From Cercis canadensis (lineage: Eukaryota; Streptophyta; Magnoliopsida; Fabales; Fabaceae): DNA of 64,000 nt. The stretch lies in contig QAOA01001581.1 of NCBI GenBank assembly GCA_003255065.1, positions 40,757-104,756 on the forward strand. Direction: 5' to 3'. The notes beneath the pieces were generated by a model. That model was given only the letters and a program-made list of their open reading frames with translations. It did not search any database and was not told the DNA's origin. The position numbers were made by a program, and so were the translations under genes. Numbering within the stretch: the first letter of the stretch is position 1; each line of letters begins with the position of its first letter. This document shows positions 43,149-53,179 of this stretch, one piece after another.

Positions 43149-45023
43149 ATGGCTACAGAACTAATGCTTCACATGAATGGTGGTGTGGGAGAAACTAGTT
43201 ATGCAAACGACTCCTCAATTCAAGTACTCTCTCTCTCTTAAGAAATTAAGTTTCCATGATAGTCAACAAATTTAGGATTTAAGCTAATGACGACTACAAT
43301 GCTCAAAGAAACTTTTTTAAATTAATGAGTAAACTGCATTTTTCGTCATTTAATTATTTTTTAAATGTCACTTTAGTCTCTTATTTATTTTTGGTATCAT
43401 TTTAGTCTTTGAATAGTCACTTCGTCCGCTAAATTAGTCCTTTAAGTAGTCAATTTCGGTGCTTACAGAGGACAAATTTGACAGACAGAATGATTATTCA
43501 ATGACTAAAGTTACACAAAAAATAAATCAAAAACAAAAATGACATTTGAGAAATCATTTAAGAATGAAAAAAGTATTTTACTCTTAATTAATTTTTCATA
43601 TTTAGGTAATTAATCTGGAATTCCATTTCATACAGAGAAAGGTAGTATCAAAAGTGAAGCCTATACTTGAATAGAGTATCATAAAAGCATACTGCAACCT
43701 TCTTCCAAACTGCTTGAAAGTTGCAGATTTGGGCTGCTCTTTAGGATCTAATACACTTTTGATATCATCTGAGATTATGGATGCTATTGAGGCAGAAAGC
43801 TGTAGCTTGAATGGACAGCCACCCGAGTTCCAATTTTTCCTCAGTGATCTTCCAGGAAATGATTTCAACACCATCTTCAAGTCACTTCCTGATTTCTACA
43901 AAAAACTAGAAAACTTCAAGGGAGAGAAACTTGTGCCTTGTTTTATTGTTGGAGTGCCTGGAACTTTCTATAGAAGACTGTTTCCAAGCAATTCCATATA
44001 CTTCTTTCATTCCTCTTTTGCTCAACACTGGCTCTCTAAGGTTAAATAAACTGAACTCTCTCTTTTGTTTCAAATAATGATGGTAATCATGGTATGCTAT
44101 GCAAAAAATAGCTAAATTCATACATAACAGATATGATTTAAAAGATTCCAAATTTTTTCAAGTCTTCAATTAACAGGTGCCAAAGAGTTTGACAATTGGC
44201 GTTGCATCGCTGAACAAAGGGAACATCTATGTAACAGATACAAGCCCTCCATCAGTGATGAAAGCATACCTTGACCAGTTTCAAGAAGATTTCAAGCTAT
44301 TCTTGTGATTGCATTCAGAGGAATTAGTACAAGGTAGTGGTATGGTTTTGACAATTGTTGGCAGACTTGAGACTGATGAACTAATAAGTCCTTTTGGTTT
44401 AATTGGAATGGCACTTAATGACATGGTCTTAGAGGTACAACTTTATGAAAGTTTAATAACTACCGATACTGTTTTCTTTTTGGCTCAGTTTGTTTTCATA
44501 TAAATAGTTTCCAAAACAATATTTCTGGTCCAAGAACTAAAAATTCCTAGGCCAAAATATTTTCTATGGAAACCATTTCTATCGAAACAAACGGAACCTT
44601 CAAGATTCTTATTTCTTTTTGAACGATAACACTAAAGTAATATGTTATATATTGCAGGATATCATAGACAAGGCAATAGTTGACTCTTATAATGTTCCAT
44701 ACTATAATCCCACTGCAGAGGAAGTTAGGCAGATGATTGAGGTAGAAGGATCTTTTACCCTTCAAAGAATAGAGATTCTCAAAATAGGTTGGGATACAGG
44801 CATAAATGAAAGTGATGATAACATTGTTTTTTATAAGAACAAGAAAGCCAAGTCTATAGTCAATTACATGAGAGCTGTTTCAGAACCTGTTCTGGCAAAG
44901 CAGTTTGGTGATGCAATCATGAATGAATTATTCCTGAGGTTTACAAATAAGGTTATGCAGCTATTGGAAGTAAAAAGATTGGAGCACACTAATCTGGTCT
45001 TGTCCATGACAAAGAATGTTTGA
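43149..45023 (+). pseudogene. SABATH carboxyl methyltransferase, four exons, two stops
   Basis: SABATH enzymes methylate small carboxylic acids such as salicylate, benzoate or jasmonate using SAM. The exons are 43149-43223, 43636-44040, 44177-44434 and 44658-45023, all with GT/AG borders and together 367 codons, the usual family size. Exon 1 has MLHMNGGVGETSYANDSSIQ (substrate and SAM contacts). Exon 2 has VADLGCSLGSNTL (SAM motif) and FLSDLPGNDFNTIF. FFHSSFAQHWLSK replaces the usual SYSLxWLS, so substrate use cannot be inferred. Exon 4 ends SMTKNV. An in-frame TAG in exon 2 (KPILE-stop) and a TGA in exon 3 (KLFL-stop) make it a pseudogene as read. Everything else is intact, so it died late. 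Confidence 0.85.
43327..43583. mobile_element. Foldback MITE in intron 1 of the SABATH pseudogene
   Basis: 257 bp, starting GAGTAAACTGC and ending AGTATTTTACTC, internally self-complementary in part (tagtcctttaag and partners). Flanks TAAATTAAT (43318-43326) and TTAATTAAT (43584-43592) match at 8 of 9. Length, ends and 9-bp duplication agree with the element at 4976-5231, so they are the same family. Confidence 0.75.
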
Positions 45024-45289
45024 AAGCATTACTCTATAAGGAGATCCATTTGAGATAAGTTAGTCACATGTTCTCGCTTTGGTAATTGGTAAGCCTGCTG
45101 TACTTCCTTTAAGAAATATCTGTAAAAAATAACTAACAATGAAGTTTTTCTTTTAGAGATTACCGCTGTTTCCAAAACTAAGTACATAAATCAATAAATA
45201 TCTTTTAGGGACTCTTATAATATAAATTCTATGAGAAAATAATTTTGATTTATATTGTTCCTCTTACTTTTCTTTTTCTTTTTTATTTT

Positions 45290-45372
45290 AGTACTTTGGT
45301 TATAACTCTAGATTCGAACACGGAACTCATAACTCCTAAGGACAACCTTAGTACCACTCAGCCGGTTCCTCT
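45290..45372 (-). mobile_element. tRNA-related SINE fragment
   Basis: The minus strand has an A-box-like GGCTGAGTGGTAC (45351-45363) and, about 35 bases on, a B-box-like TGTTCGAATCT (45310-45320). It does not form a tRNA cloverleaf. The 3' body is short or missing. Confidence 0.5.
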
Positions 45373-45677
45373 CACTTTTCTTTACATGGAAAGATGTTAT
45401 GTGTTTGATTTCACCCTAAAGTTTAAATGATTAAAATGCTTTGTCAATTATTAGAGACTACTTGAATGATCAGAAGTTAAGGTTGTATTGAATAATAGGT
45501 CAATAGAGCTACATTAATCCTGAATTAAAAGAGGACAGAATGGTCAAGGGAGCTACCACTCCTCAACCCTAATTGCAGTTCTATCAGTGTGGTTACCAGC
45601 AAACACAAAATGCCTTTTCTACATTAATTAGCTTAAATGATAAAATAAGCATCATAGGAAGCTAGGGTTTTATCAAC

Positions 45678-45860
45678 AAAGTGTTGGCTCAGTGAAAGCA
45701 AGCTAAACCCCAAAACATTCTAGGCCAAAATCCTGAGTTCGAATCCTTGGAGTCGTACTTGTTGGAAGGGATTTACCAGTTACTGCTCCTGTCTTGAACA
45801 AGGATTAGTCCCAAATCTAAAGGGTATGAGGATACCCTGGATGTAAACCAAAAGGAACCT
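45678..45860 (+). mobile_element. tRNA-derived SINE
   Basis: A-box-like TGGCTCAGTGAAAG (45685-45698) and B-box-like AGTTCGAATCC (45736-45746) at normal spacing, followed by a tRNA-unrelated body (ggattagtcccaaatc, ggataccctggatg). The body resembles that of the fragment at 21085-21235, so both may belong to one family. Confidence 0.6.
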
Positions 45861-46051
45861 AGGGTTTTGAACTTTTCACGTATTTTGGTTTAAAATTGGC
45901 AAGGGCTTTTACATGTATATAAAAAAAAAAAAAAAAAATCCAGTACGTAGCGAGAAACTAATATGCCGATAAAACATAAAACTAATTTTGAAGATCAATC
46001 TATGCTTGCTTCACTTTTTCCTTGGTCTCTGTAGCTCGCTTTGGTTGATTT

Positions 46052-46261
46052 TCAGGAATTATTTTCTTCATAATGATCCTCCAAGGCCAAATTCTTTAAA
46101 ACATCATCCAAACAAGAATAATATAACTCGACCATCCTCATTGTGTGGTCATGTTCCTCCCTAGCAACTTTGAGTTTATGCTGAGTGATTCTCAGCTCTA
46201 AATCAGGTCTTCTTGAACAGCTACCAACTGAAGACGCTGCCGTCTCCATTTTTAAGTACAA
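46052..46261 (-). CDS. Hypothetical short open frame (unrecognised)
   Basis: A 69-residue frame on the minus strand: METAASSVGSCSRRPDLELR, then a charged helical stretch (HKLKVAREEHDHTMRMVELY) and an acidic end. The composition is more protein-like than that of surrounding frames and the middle could form a coiled coil. I do not recognise a family, there is no visible intron or partner exon, and it could equally be the tail of an old transposon protein. Confidence 0.25.
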   Translation of the reverse strand: MYLKMETAASSVGSCSRRPDLELRITQHKLKVAREEHDHTMRMVELYYSCLDDVLKNLALEDHYEENNS

Positions 46262-47368
46262 AGTTGTTTAAAATTTTTGATGAATTAAAATGAGTTATCT
46301 TAAATACAAATACTTTAGGTACACAAAATGTATGAATTACAGGATGAGCAATATCTGATTAGACAAAATAAGTTTAAATGGGATAATTATATTCAAATTA
46401 AGTTTTATTAATTCTACAATTACTAAAATGTATGCTCTTCAAGGTCAGGGAAGTTCTCAAAACTCGAAATCAAATCCTGGCAGTTGTAGTGTTATTGTGG
46501 TGGTCTTATTAGCAATTTAAATGTCTACTATTTCCTATAAGAGAGTTCACTAAAAGAATATATAAATATACAATGTAATGTAAATATCATATATTTGACA
46601 AAAAATTATTAAAATATAAAATGTCTAAATTTAACATTACATAGTTCATATTAAAAAGTGAAATCATCTAATGTGTCCACATTTAATAACATTACACAAT
46701 TATCTAATTTGAAAAAAAAAAAATTAAGTGAGATTAATTCAATTCAAATCAAATTTTATTAAATTTCTAATTTGTCAAAGTAGTTTTCCAAAAAAATGTC
46801 TACATATTAACATTACTTGATTTAAATTAAACTTGTTACACCTTACATGATTCATCCTGCTAGATAAACTCTACCTATTGCCTACTTAGTCAACGTTTGG
46901 AACAAGATGGAATACAATTCTTTCTGCAGGAAGATAGAGTATTCTTTAAATATCTAACTATACAAGTTTCCTAAACATCTTTGTTACCAAATATCTGCGT
47001 TTTCTTTTCATTATATTTTGGGCTGTCAAAATAAGAGAAAAAATCTAACTGAGTCAAGAAATGTATATTGAAGAAAGTTAATAGTCACAATTTAAGAACA
47101 AAGCATGAAGTTATCTTCAGATCACCACCCCTATCATGATAATTTACAATGACATCTTTCTTTGTAAGCCGTCTTCAAATCCTCACAAAGAGACAAAGAC
47201 AAACACATTAGAATGATGAATGTAATTGAATCATATTTGGAAAACTGGTTAAAAAAAAAAAAAGGAATGGCTAAAATAACTTTTGTCCCATCTTTCTTAT
47301 ATTTCTTTTTATTTGTAGATAAATAGCAATTGTATTTGTAATCGAGGCAATTCGAACTCAAACCGGAA
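46262..47368. other. AT-rich intergenic DNA, no gene seen
   Basis: Long AT-rich sequence with repeated aacattac and aaatatcata motifs. No reading frame is supported. Confidence 0.5.
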
Positions 47369-47673
47369 TGATACAATACAAAACAAAGAACTAGTTTATT
47401 GATAATGGATTGCCTTACAATTGTAACCTAGCATGCTTAAATAATCAAAAGACTACAAGACTCTTACTAAACCACACTACTACCCAATACAATAATCACA
47501 CTAGTTGAAAGATAACTAAGGAAACTACATCAACAATTTATTCTACCAAGACTACTAATGCTGCTAAGACTCAACCACACAAAACTCTTTTGGCTCATGT
47601 ATCATTCCTCCCCTTTCAAGGGGTTCCTTGTCCGCAAGGAACATGTGCTCTAACATCCAACCCACTACTATAA

Positions 47674-48283
47674 TGTTGGATAGTTTGTAATGATGGTTGT
47701 AAAACCAAGTCTCACATTAGTTGAATTAAAGAATGTATAAGACTTTATAAAGGCAAAACAAAGTTATGAAGTAACTTTAGATAATGGGTCACACAAGCTC
47801 ATAAGACTAGCCCAATAGCCTAGCAAATAAAAAATACTTAATGATCTTTGATTGATACTTGGGCACTTGAGCCTTGATTTGACAAATATTTTAGAGTCCA
47901 ATTTTAATAACTGAACCAGTTCGGGTCTGTTTGACCCTGTTCGGATGACAGTTAATTAAATTAAAAGATTTATTAAATAAACAGTTGTATTTGTTTGGTT
48001 TATGAATAATTTCAAACAAACAAATGTGTCTATTTCAAATAGACAATTATGTTTGTTGATTACTGACCAGTCATATTTGTTCATTAGTGCCTTTTCAAGT
48101 CTATAAAAGGGAACTCCCCAATAAATTAATATTCACTTTTTCATTGAGAGTTCCTTAGGGCTTTGTTGTATCATGGGGTAACTTGCTTTTGATAGAGAAG
48201 CAATATTACACTCAAGACGGTGTAATTATTCACGCCTCAAAGCCATCCATTTATAGTCTCCATTATCATTTTTTTTTTCAACA
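47674..48283 (+). mobile_element. Solo LTR (TGTTGGA...CAACA) nested in the gypsy derivative
   Basis: A 610-bp sequence starting TGTTGGATAG and ending TTTTTTCAACA, flanked by exact TATAA duplications (47669-47673 and 48284-48288). A TATA box (tctataaaaggg, about 48101-48112) and a following leader-like stretch fit U3-R-U5 order. No internal coding region exists, so the element was reduced by LTR-LTR recombination. The ends suggest a copia-type element, but the family is not certain. Confidence 0.8.
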
Positions 48284-48399
48284 TATAATCCCAAGGTTCT
48301 TGCTCCCCTATAGTAATCTTTAGTAATTGAGACTTTTTTGCACTTGTGTCCTAGAGTAAAACGTTCATCACAATTGAAGCGTAACCTTTTTTTCTCTCA

Positions 48400-49140
48400 T
48401 TTTTTGCATCTCATCCCATGCATGTCAAACTCCTAGGAATCACTTGAGGTTCCTTGTTGATGGGTAGCATTTCTACATCATCACAATTGAAGCACAACCT
48501 TTTTTCTCTCCTTTCATGCATCTCATCCCATGTCAACCTGTTTGGAATCACTTGAGGTTCATTGTTGACAGGTAGCATTTCTACATCTTGGATTGCACAC
48601 GACAATTGATCATTTTTCATTCTTGTGCAATCAATAGCATCCCTTTTAGTCTTAGGTTTTGACATCCTTACATCTCCCGCTAATTCATCCTTCAACCCTC
48701 CCACAAAGGCTCCAATCAACGCCTTTTGAGGCCAAGCTTGCACCTAGTTGGCCAAGCTCTCAAATTCATGCAATTAATCACGCAATAACCCTGATTGCTC
48801 GATCTTTGAGAAAGGTTCATCAAAGCCCTCGAACTTCGTGGGCCTAAATTGTGTCAGCAGCTCTTGCTCAAATATTTCCCATGTCGCCATTGTCCCTTCA
48901 GCCATATATGTCCATTGTAACCATTGCAACCATTGGTTTGCGTCTCCTTCCATTGTAACCTTCTATTATGGTTGCTTCGTGAGTTTTGTCAACACCTCCA
49001 TTACTTCATCGAACCTTGCATCTATGGCCCCGAAATATAGTTCACCATTGTCTCTAGCCCTTGGACCTTCCCCAACAACCCTACAACCCTACAACATCAC
49101 TCTCTAACCTCTTGATTCTCTCCTTTTGGGTTGCCATTTG
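48400..49140 (-). pseudogene. Ty3/gypsy gag remnant
   Basis: The minus strand encodes parts of a retrotransposon gag domain (ATWEIFEQELLTQF and FEGFDEPFSKIEQ from about 48880 down to 48780). LIGAFVGGLKDELAGDVRMS and RLTWDEMHERREKRLCFNC follow at 48411-48720. The knuckle begins CFNC but is not completed: a local duplication of DVEMLP...NEPQVIP replaces it. In-frame stops lie before LHEFESLAN. The RLTWDEM...LCFNC signature is typical of chromovirus-like gag. Confidence 0.7.
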
Positions 49141-49154
49141 GCTCTAATACCAAA

Positions 49155-49823
49155 TGATACAATATGGAACAAAGAACTAGTTTATTGATAATTGATTACC
49201 TTACAATCATAACCTAGCATGCTTAAATAACCAAAAGGCTACAAGACTCCTACTAAACCACTACTACCCAAAGCGATAATCACACTAGTTGAAAGATAAC
49301 TAAGGAAACTACATCAACAGATAATGCTACTAAGACTCCTAATTATACATAACTCTTTTGGCTCACGTGTCACAAGAGAAAAAGGGTGAAGAAACCAACA
49401 TTATGATGGAGAGCACATTCTAATGAGCTAGAGCTCTTCCTCTATATCTTTCCTATAACTAATAAAATCCAACTGGAAAATTTTACAAAATGATACAATA
49501 TGGAACAAAGAACTAGTTTATTGATAATTGATTGCCTTACAATTGTAACCTAGCATGCTTAAATAACCAAAAGACTACAAGACTCCTACTAAACCACTAC
49601 TACCCAAAGCGATAATCACACTAGTTGAAAGATAACTAAGGAAACTACATCAACAGATAATGCTGCTAAGACTCCTAATTATACATAACTCTTTTGGCTC
49701 ACATGTCACAAGAGAAAAAAGGTGAAGAAACCAGCATTATGATGGAGAGCACATTCTAATGAGCTAGAGCTCTTCGTCTATATCTTTCCTATAACTAATA
49801 AAATCCAACTGGAAAATTTTACA
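49155..49823. repeat. Tandem duplication of LTR plus flank (third LTR copy)
   Basis: The LTR 49155-49372 plus about 115 bp of flank is repeated as 49491-49708 plus 49709-49823, 336 bp apart, with few differences (for example acgtgtca versus acatgtca). The flank copies share cattatgatggagagcacattc and run to ggaaaattttaca. The third LTR is therefore a product of local duplication rather than a separate insertion. Confidence 0.8.
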
Positions 49824-51190
49824 TCAAATATTGGTACTTAATTAAATTGACTTGGTAGTTGGTCCATATGTGGTTCTAATCTCTCTTGAATATACAAATA
49901 AGGATATTGTCTCACTTGATTGCTGAATAGTACACTCCAAGCTCAAACGCAAGCAACTGAAATAGAACGCAAAAGGTTAATAGCCTATATATGTAGGAAT
50001 TTGCAATGTACATTGAACTTCACTTCTAACAGGAAGTGAAAGCATCCTCAATCGTATCAAATTCCCTTTTCATATAACCTCAACTTATAGCTAGTGAAGT
50101 GAAATAAAACACCAAGGTGCGTTTGGTTATGGGGTAGAAGGGGTAAAATTTCATGAGATGCATTTTAGATTCTCCTTAGATTCTAGAATTTGAAAGAAAA
50201 TATATATATATCATACAGTACTAAAGGCACCTACTTTCCAAGTAGTTGTATGTCATTTCAGATAAAATGATTAAAATACCCATTGTTGCTATGTAATTTT
50301 TGTTTATATATATGGTTATTTCGTTTGTTTGAATAGGATAACCATATAGCACCAAGTAATATTTTTATCATCTTACACAAATGACAAACAGACACTTGAA
50401 AAGTACACTTTTTTTGTCTTTTCTTTTTCTCGAAATAAACTCTCAAATTTATCCCATGAAATATTATTCTTCCTACACTTTATGATATTTTGTTCTAAGT
50501 TTTAGAACCTAGAATAACTCTCTCTAAATTTTACTCATTTTAAGTATGTTTGGTTGCTAAACTTCAAAAAAATTAAAAGGCTTTATTACAATTTTGGTCT
50601 CTTTATTTTGAAGAAATGAACATTTTGTTGTTTCCATTTTAAAATTGAATGATTTGGTCTTCCCATTTACAAAATAGTTGCAAATTTGGTCCCTTCATCA
50701 AACTTCCATCCACAACCTAATGATTTTTTTTTTTTCATATTTCCACAATTTGTAATGTTTGAATTCTGTTAAGTTTCTTTTCAGCTTGATAAATGTATAG
50801 CTTATTTAAGCGCACATATAAAAATGGCTTATATGAAAAGTTCTTATGCAACAAGTTCCTTCTAAGTTAAGCTATATTATGCTTGGATACCCTATTTGAG
50901 AAACAATTTTAAAATCAATAAGATCTTTTTAAAAATATTCAGATAAATAACTATATAAGTGTTATTGACCAGTTTTCTTTTTGTGGGTTTATTTTCCTTT
51001 TAAGTGTACTTGACTTGTTCATTATCAAACTAATGAATGGATCAATTCCTTTAATAATGTAGTTTAGTAAAATAATTCTATGAATACGGTTCTTTTGCAA
51101 ATATTTCCTTCAATAGGGCAGTTTTTTTTAATATTATTTCTGTTTGGTCAAAATGGAGAAAGAGGAGAATAATTACGGAAGTTGAGTGCC
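49824..51190. other. AT-rich intergenic DNA with transposon-like scraps
   Basis: No gene. 50118-50140 (ggtgcgtttggttatgggg) and 50545-50560 resemble termini of small non-autonomous elements, but I cannot define an element. 50575-50720 contains tttggtctcttt and ttggtcccttcatc motifs seen in the GAGTAAAA MITE relatives. Confidence 0.4.
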
Positions 51191-51239
51191 GCCATTTCAT
51201 ATGTCGCATCTTAACTTGAGATGCAACATATGAAATGGC
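51191..51239. repeat. Short perfect-like hairpin
   Basis: An arm gccatttcatatgtcgcatct (here with one mismatch) pairs with agatgcaacatatgaaatggc, 20 of 21 positions, around a 7-base loop. It lies in what looks like MULE-associated sequence. Variants of gccatttgaaatggcc recur at about 51350. Confidence 0.6.
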
Positions 51240-51553
51240 CCAACTCAATAGTGCGTCTCAGGATTCCTCTGCCAATGTTGGGATTCCTTTGTCAATGTCA
51301 AAGATTCTGCAGCCATTATTGAATTACGCAATATGAAAAGGAGTGACGCCATTTGAAATGGCCAAGCCAATTATATTCACTGCTAAAGTACTTCTTTAGA
51401 TAGACTTGCATTAGTACTGATGTAAAACCCTTTGATTTGCAATATTTTTGCAACATGTTAATAATCATTCTAAACATAACACTTATTCATTAAATATCAT
51501 ATGAAATGTTTTATTAAAAAGCTAAATTACATATTGCAATCACATGAAAGTAA

Positions 51554-53036
51554 CTAAAATGGTGAACTAGAAATAAATTCATGGATGATTTGCCCTTTTG
51601 TTGGGACACTCCACCTATTGTGGCCTTCCATGTGACAAAGGCTGCATCTACTAGTGGCGCCTCGAGAATCATGGCAGTTCATCTCATTTCGTATGAGAGT
51701 AGAACGAGGATGACCTTTTTTCCTCAACATTGCAAGGTTGGGCACGACCTTCAATCCGTCATTTGGAGGCCAATATTCTTCTCTTCTAATTGGGTTAAAC
51801 GTTCCCTAATGAGAATCTACCACCGATTAGATGGAGTAGACGAGATCAACATATGTCTACTCATTTAAGAAAATAGCTGCACATGCAGCCATTGCATAGG
51901 AGCATGTTATGTGGAGGACTTGAAACTCTCCGCAAGCACATTTCCTCTCAAAAATATTTAAAGAAAATTTGTGTCCACCCCTTCTTGTGAATGGGTTATA
52001 CATTTCTTCAATTTCAAAATATCCTCTATCTATATCAAAGGCAATTGGCTTGTGTGTGGATATTTTTTTTGCATTAATTTGTATTTTTTTAATGACATCA
52101 TCGGTCCAACGTTGCCCACTGCTTATATATGTGCCTAAGCCCTTTCTCTTCTAGTCATAAATATTTCATTCATCCTATAATAGGTTGCCTGAACAAGGGA
52201 TATAATGGGCAAGTTGCAAACTCCTTTCAAAGTTCTATTCATTGACTCAACTAAATTTGTTGTCATTTACCTATAATGTTTCTCCTCAGTGTCCCCATGT
52301 AACGTTCACTTTGTTAGATCAAGATCTTGAAGATATCTCCACGCTCGATCCTCCTAGCATTCGATTCATATCTCCTGCATATATTCATCATATTTGAGTT
52401 TCTCAAATTGAGACGCTATAATGATTCACACAAGAAGATGACTCACGTTAATTGAAAATTGACTAATTCATAACATTGCAACTTATGAAAACAAGTGATG
52501 CTCTCACTAGCTTTGTATATTTTCTACTTCAATAATTTGTTCTTGAAAGTGTTGTTCTAATTGCTGACAACATGGAGCAAGCAAAAGAAATTATCAACCC
52601 ATGGTGGACGTCATCTTAATTGTTCATCTTTGATGGAGGACAATATACTAACATGGCTATCTGAGACCAATGCCAGATTCTGGATGTCTCGTGCAACGTG
52701 CTTTTGGAGTAACCTTAGGAATCATGTCCATGTAGATTTGACTTATCCTTCAACGATAGCATATACAAGTGGCAACAGTTGACGATTACCATCTTGCGTC
52801 ATGACGATCAACAATATGTCATGATACTTCCCATATAAAAATGTCTCATCGATTTGAATAATTGACTTGCAAAAAAGTTGAGCTTGTACGCATGCCTTGA
52901 AGGTCTTGAAGATGCACTTAAACAACTTAGTCCCTTCTTCAGTGCGACTCCCAATGCAATAATCATTAATATACCATTTCACCACAGTTTCATGTGTCAT
53001 AGCTTTCATTGCAGCCATCCATATAGGTGATTGTGT
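51554..53036 (-). pseudogene. Mutator-like (MULE) transposase, broken
   Basis: From the right, 52743-53018 encodes KWYINDYCIGSRTEEGTKLF, IIQIDETFLYGKYHDILLIV, then TQDGNRQLLPLVYAIVEG, the catalytic-domain start of MuDR-type transposases (the first catalytic Asp is in IDETFLYGKY). About 51860-51940 encodes a SWIM zinc finger CACGEFQVLHITCSYAMAAC with Tyr for the usual His. 51554-51754 carries the C-terminal KKGHPRSTLIRNEM and a knuckle CSLCHMEGHNRWSV lacking its last Cys. Intervening sequence is full of stops. No terminal inverted repeats were found. Confidence 0.8.
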
Positions 53037-53179
53037 GTAACTTTCATTCTAGCTACCAAAAAAATTTCAATCGCCTTTTGCTTTGCACATCATGCTTTCT
53101 TATAAGATATTTGGTACGAGAAGTCGTTTCTTATTTACTCCTCTATGAGTTTTATAGAAACATCTGGCTTCTTACTAAT

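Larger units (their letters stand above)
47369..49372 (-). mobile_element. Ty3/gypsy deletion derivative (gag only) with two LTRs
   Basis: The minus-strand element has a 5' LTR at 49155-49372, a primer-binding site TGGTATTAGAGCC (about 49139-49152), gag remnants (about 48400-49140), a purine-rich GAAAGGGGAGGAA before the 3' LTR (47369-47604), and TG/CA ends. All of pol is missing between the gag piece and the 3' end, and a solo LTR is nested at 47674-48283. The outer flanks (cggaa and caaga) do not match. The right side was duplicated later (see 49491-49823). Confidence 0.75.

Noticed and set aside
45685-45746. Candidate tRNA gene from clear A and B boxes
   Set aside because: No acceptor stem pairs around the boxes and the sequence continues into a non-tRNA body, so it is a SINE.
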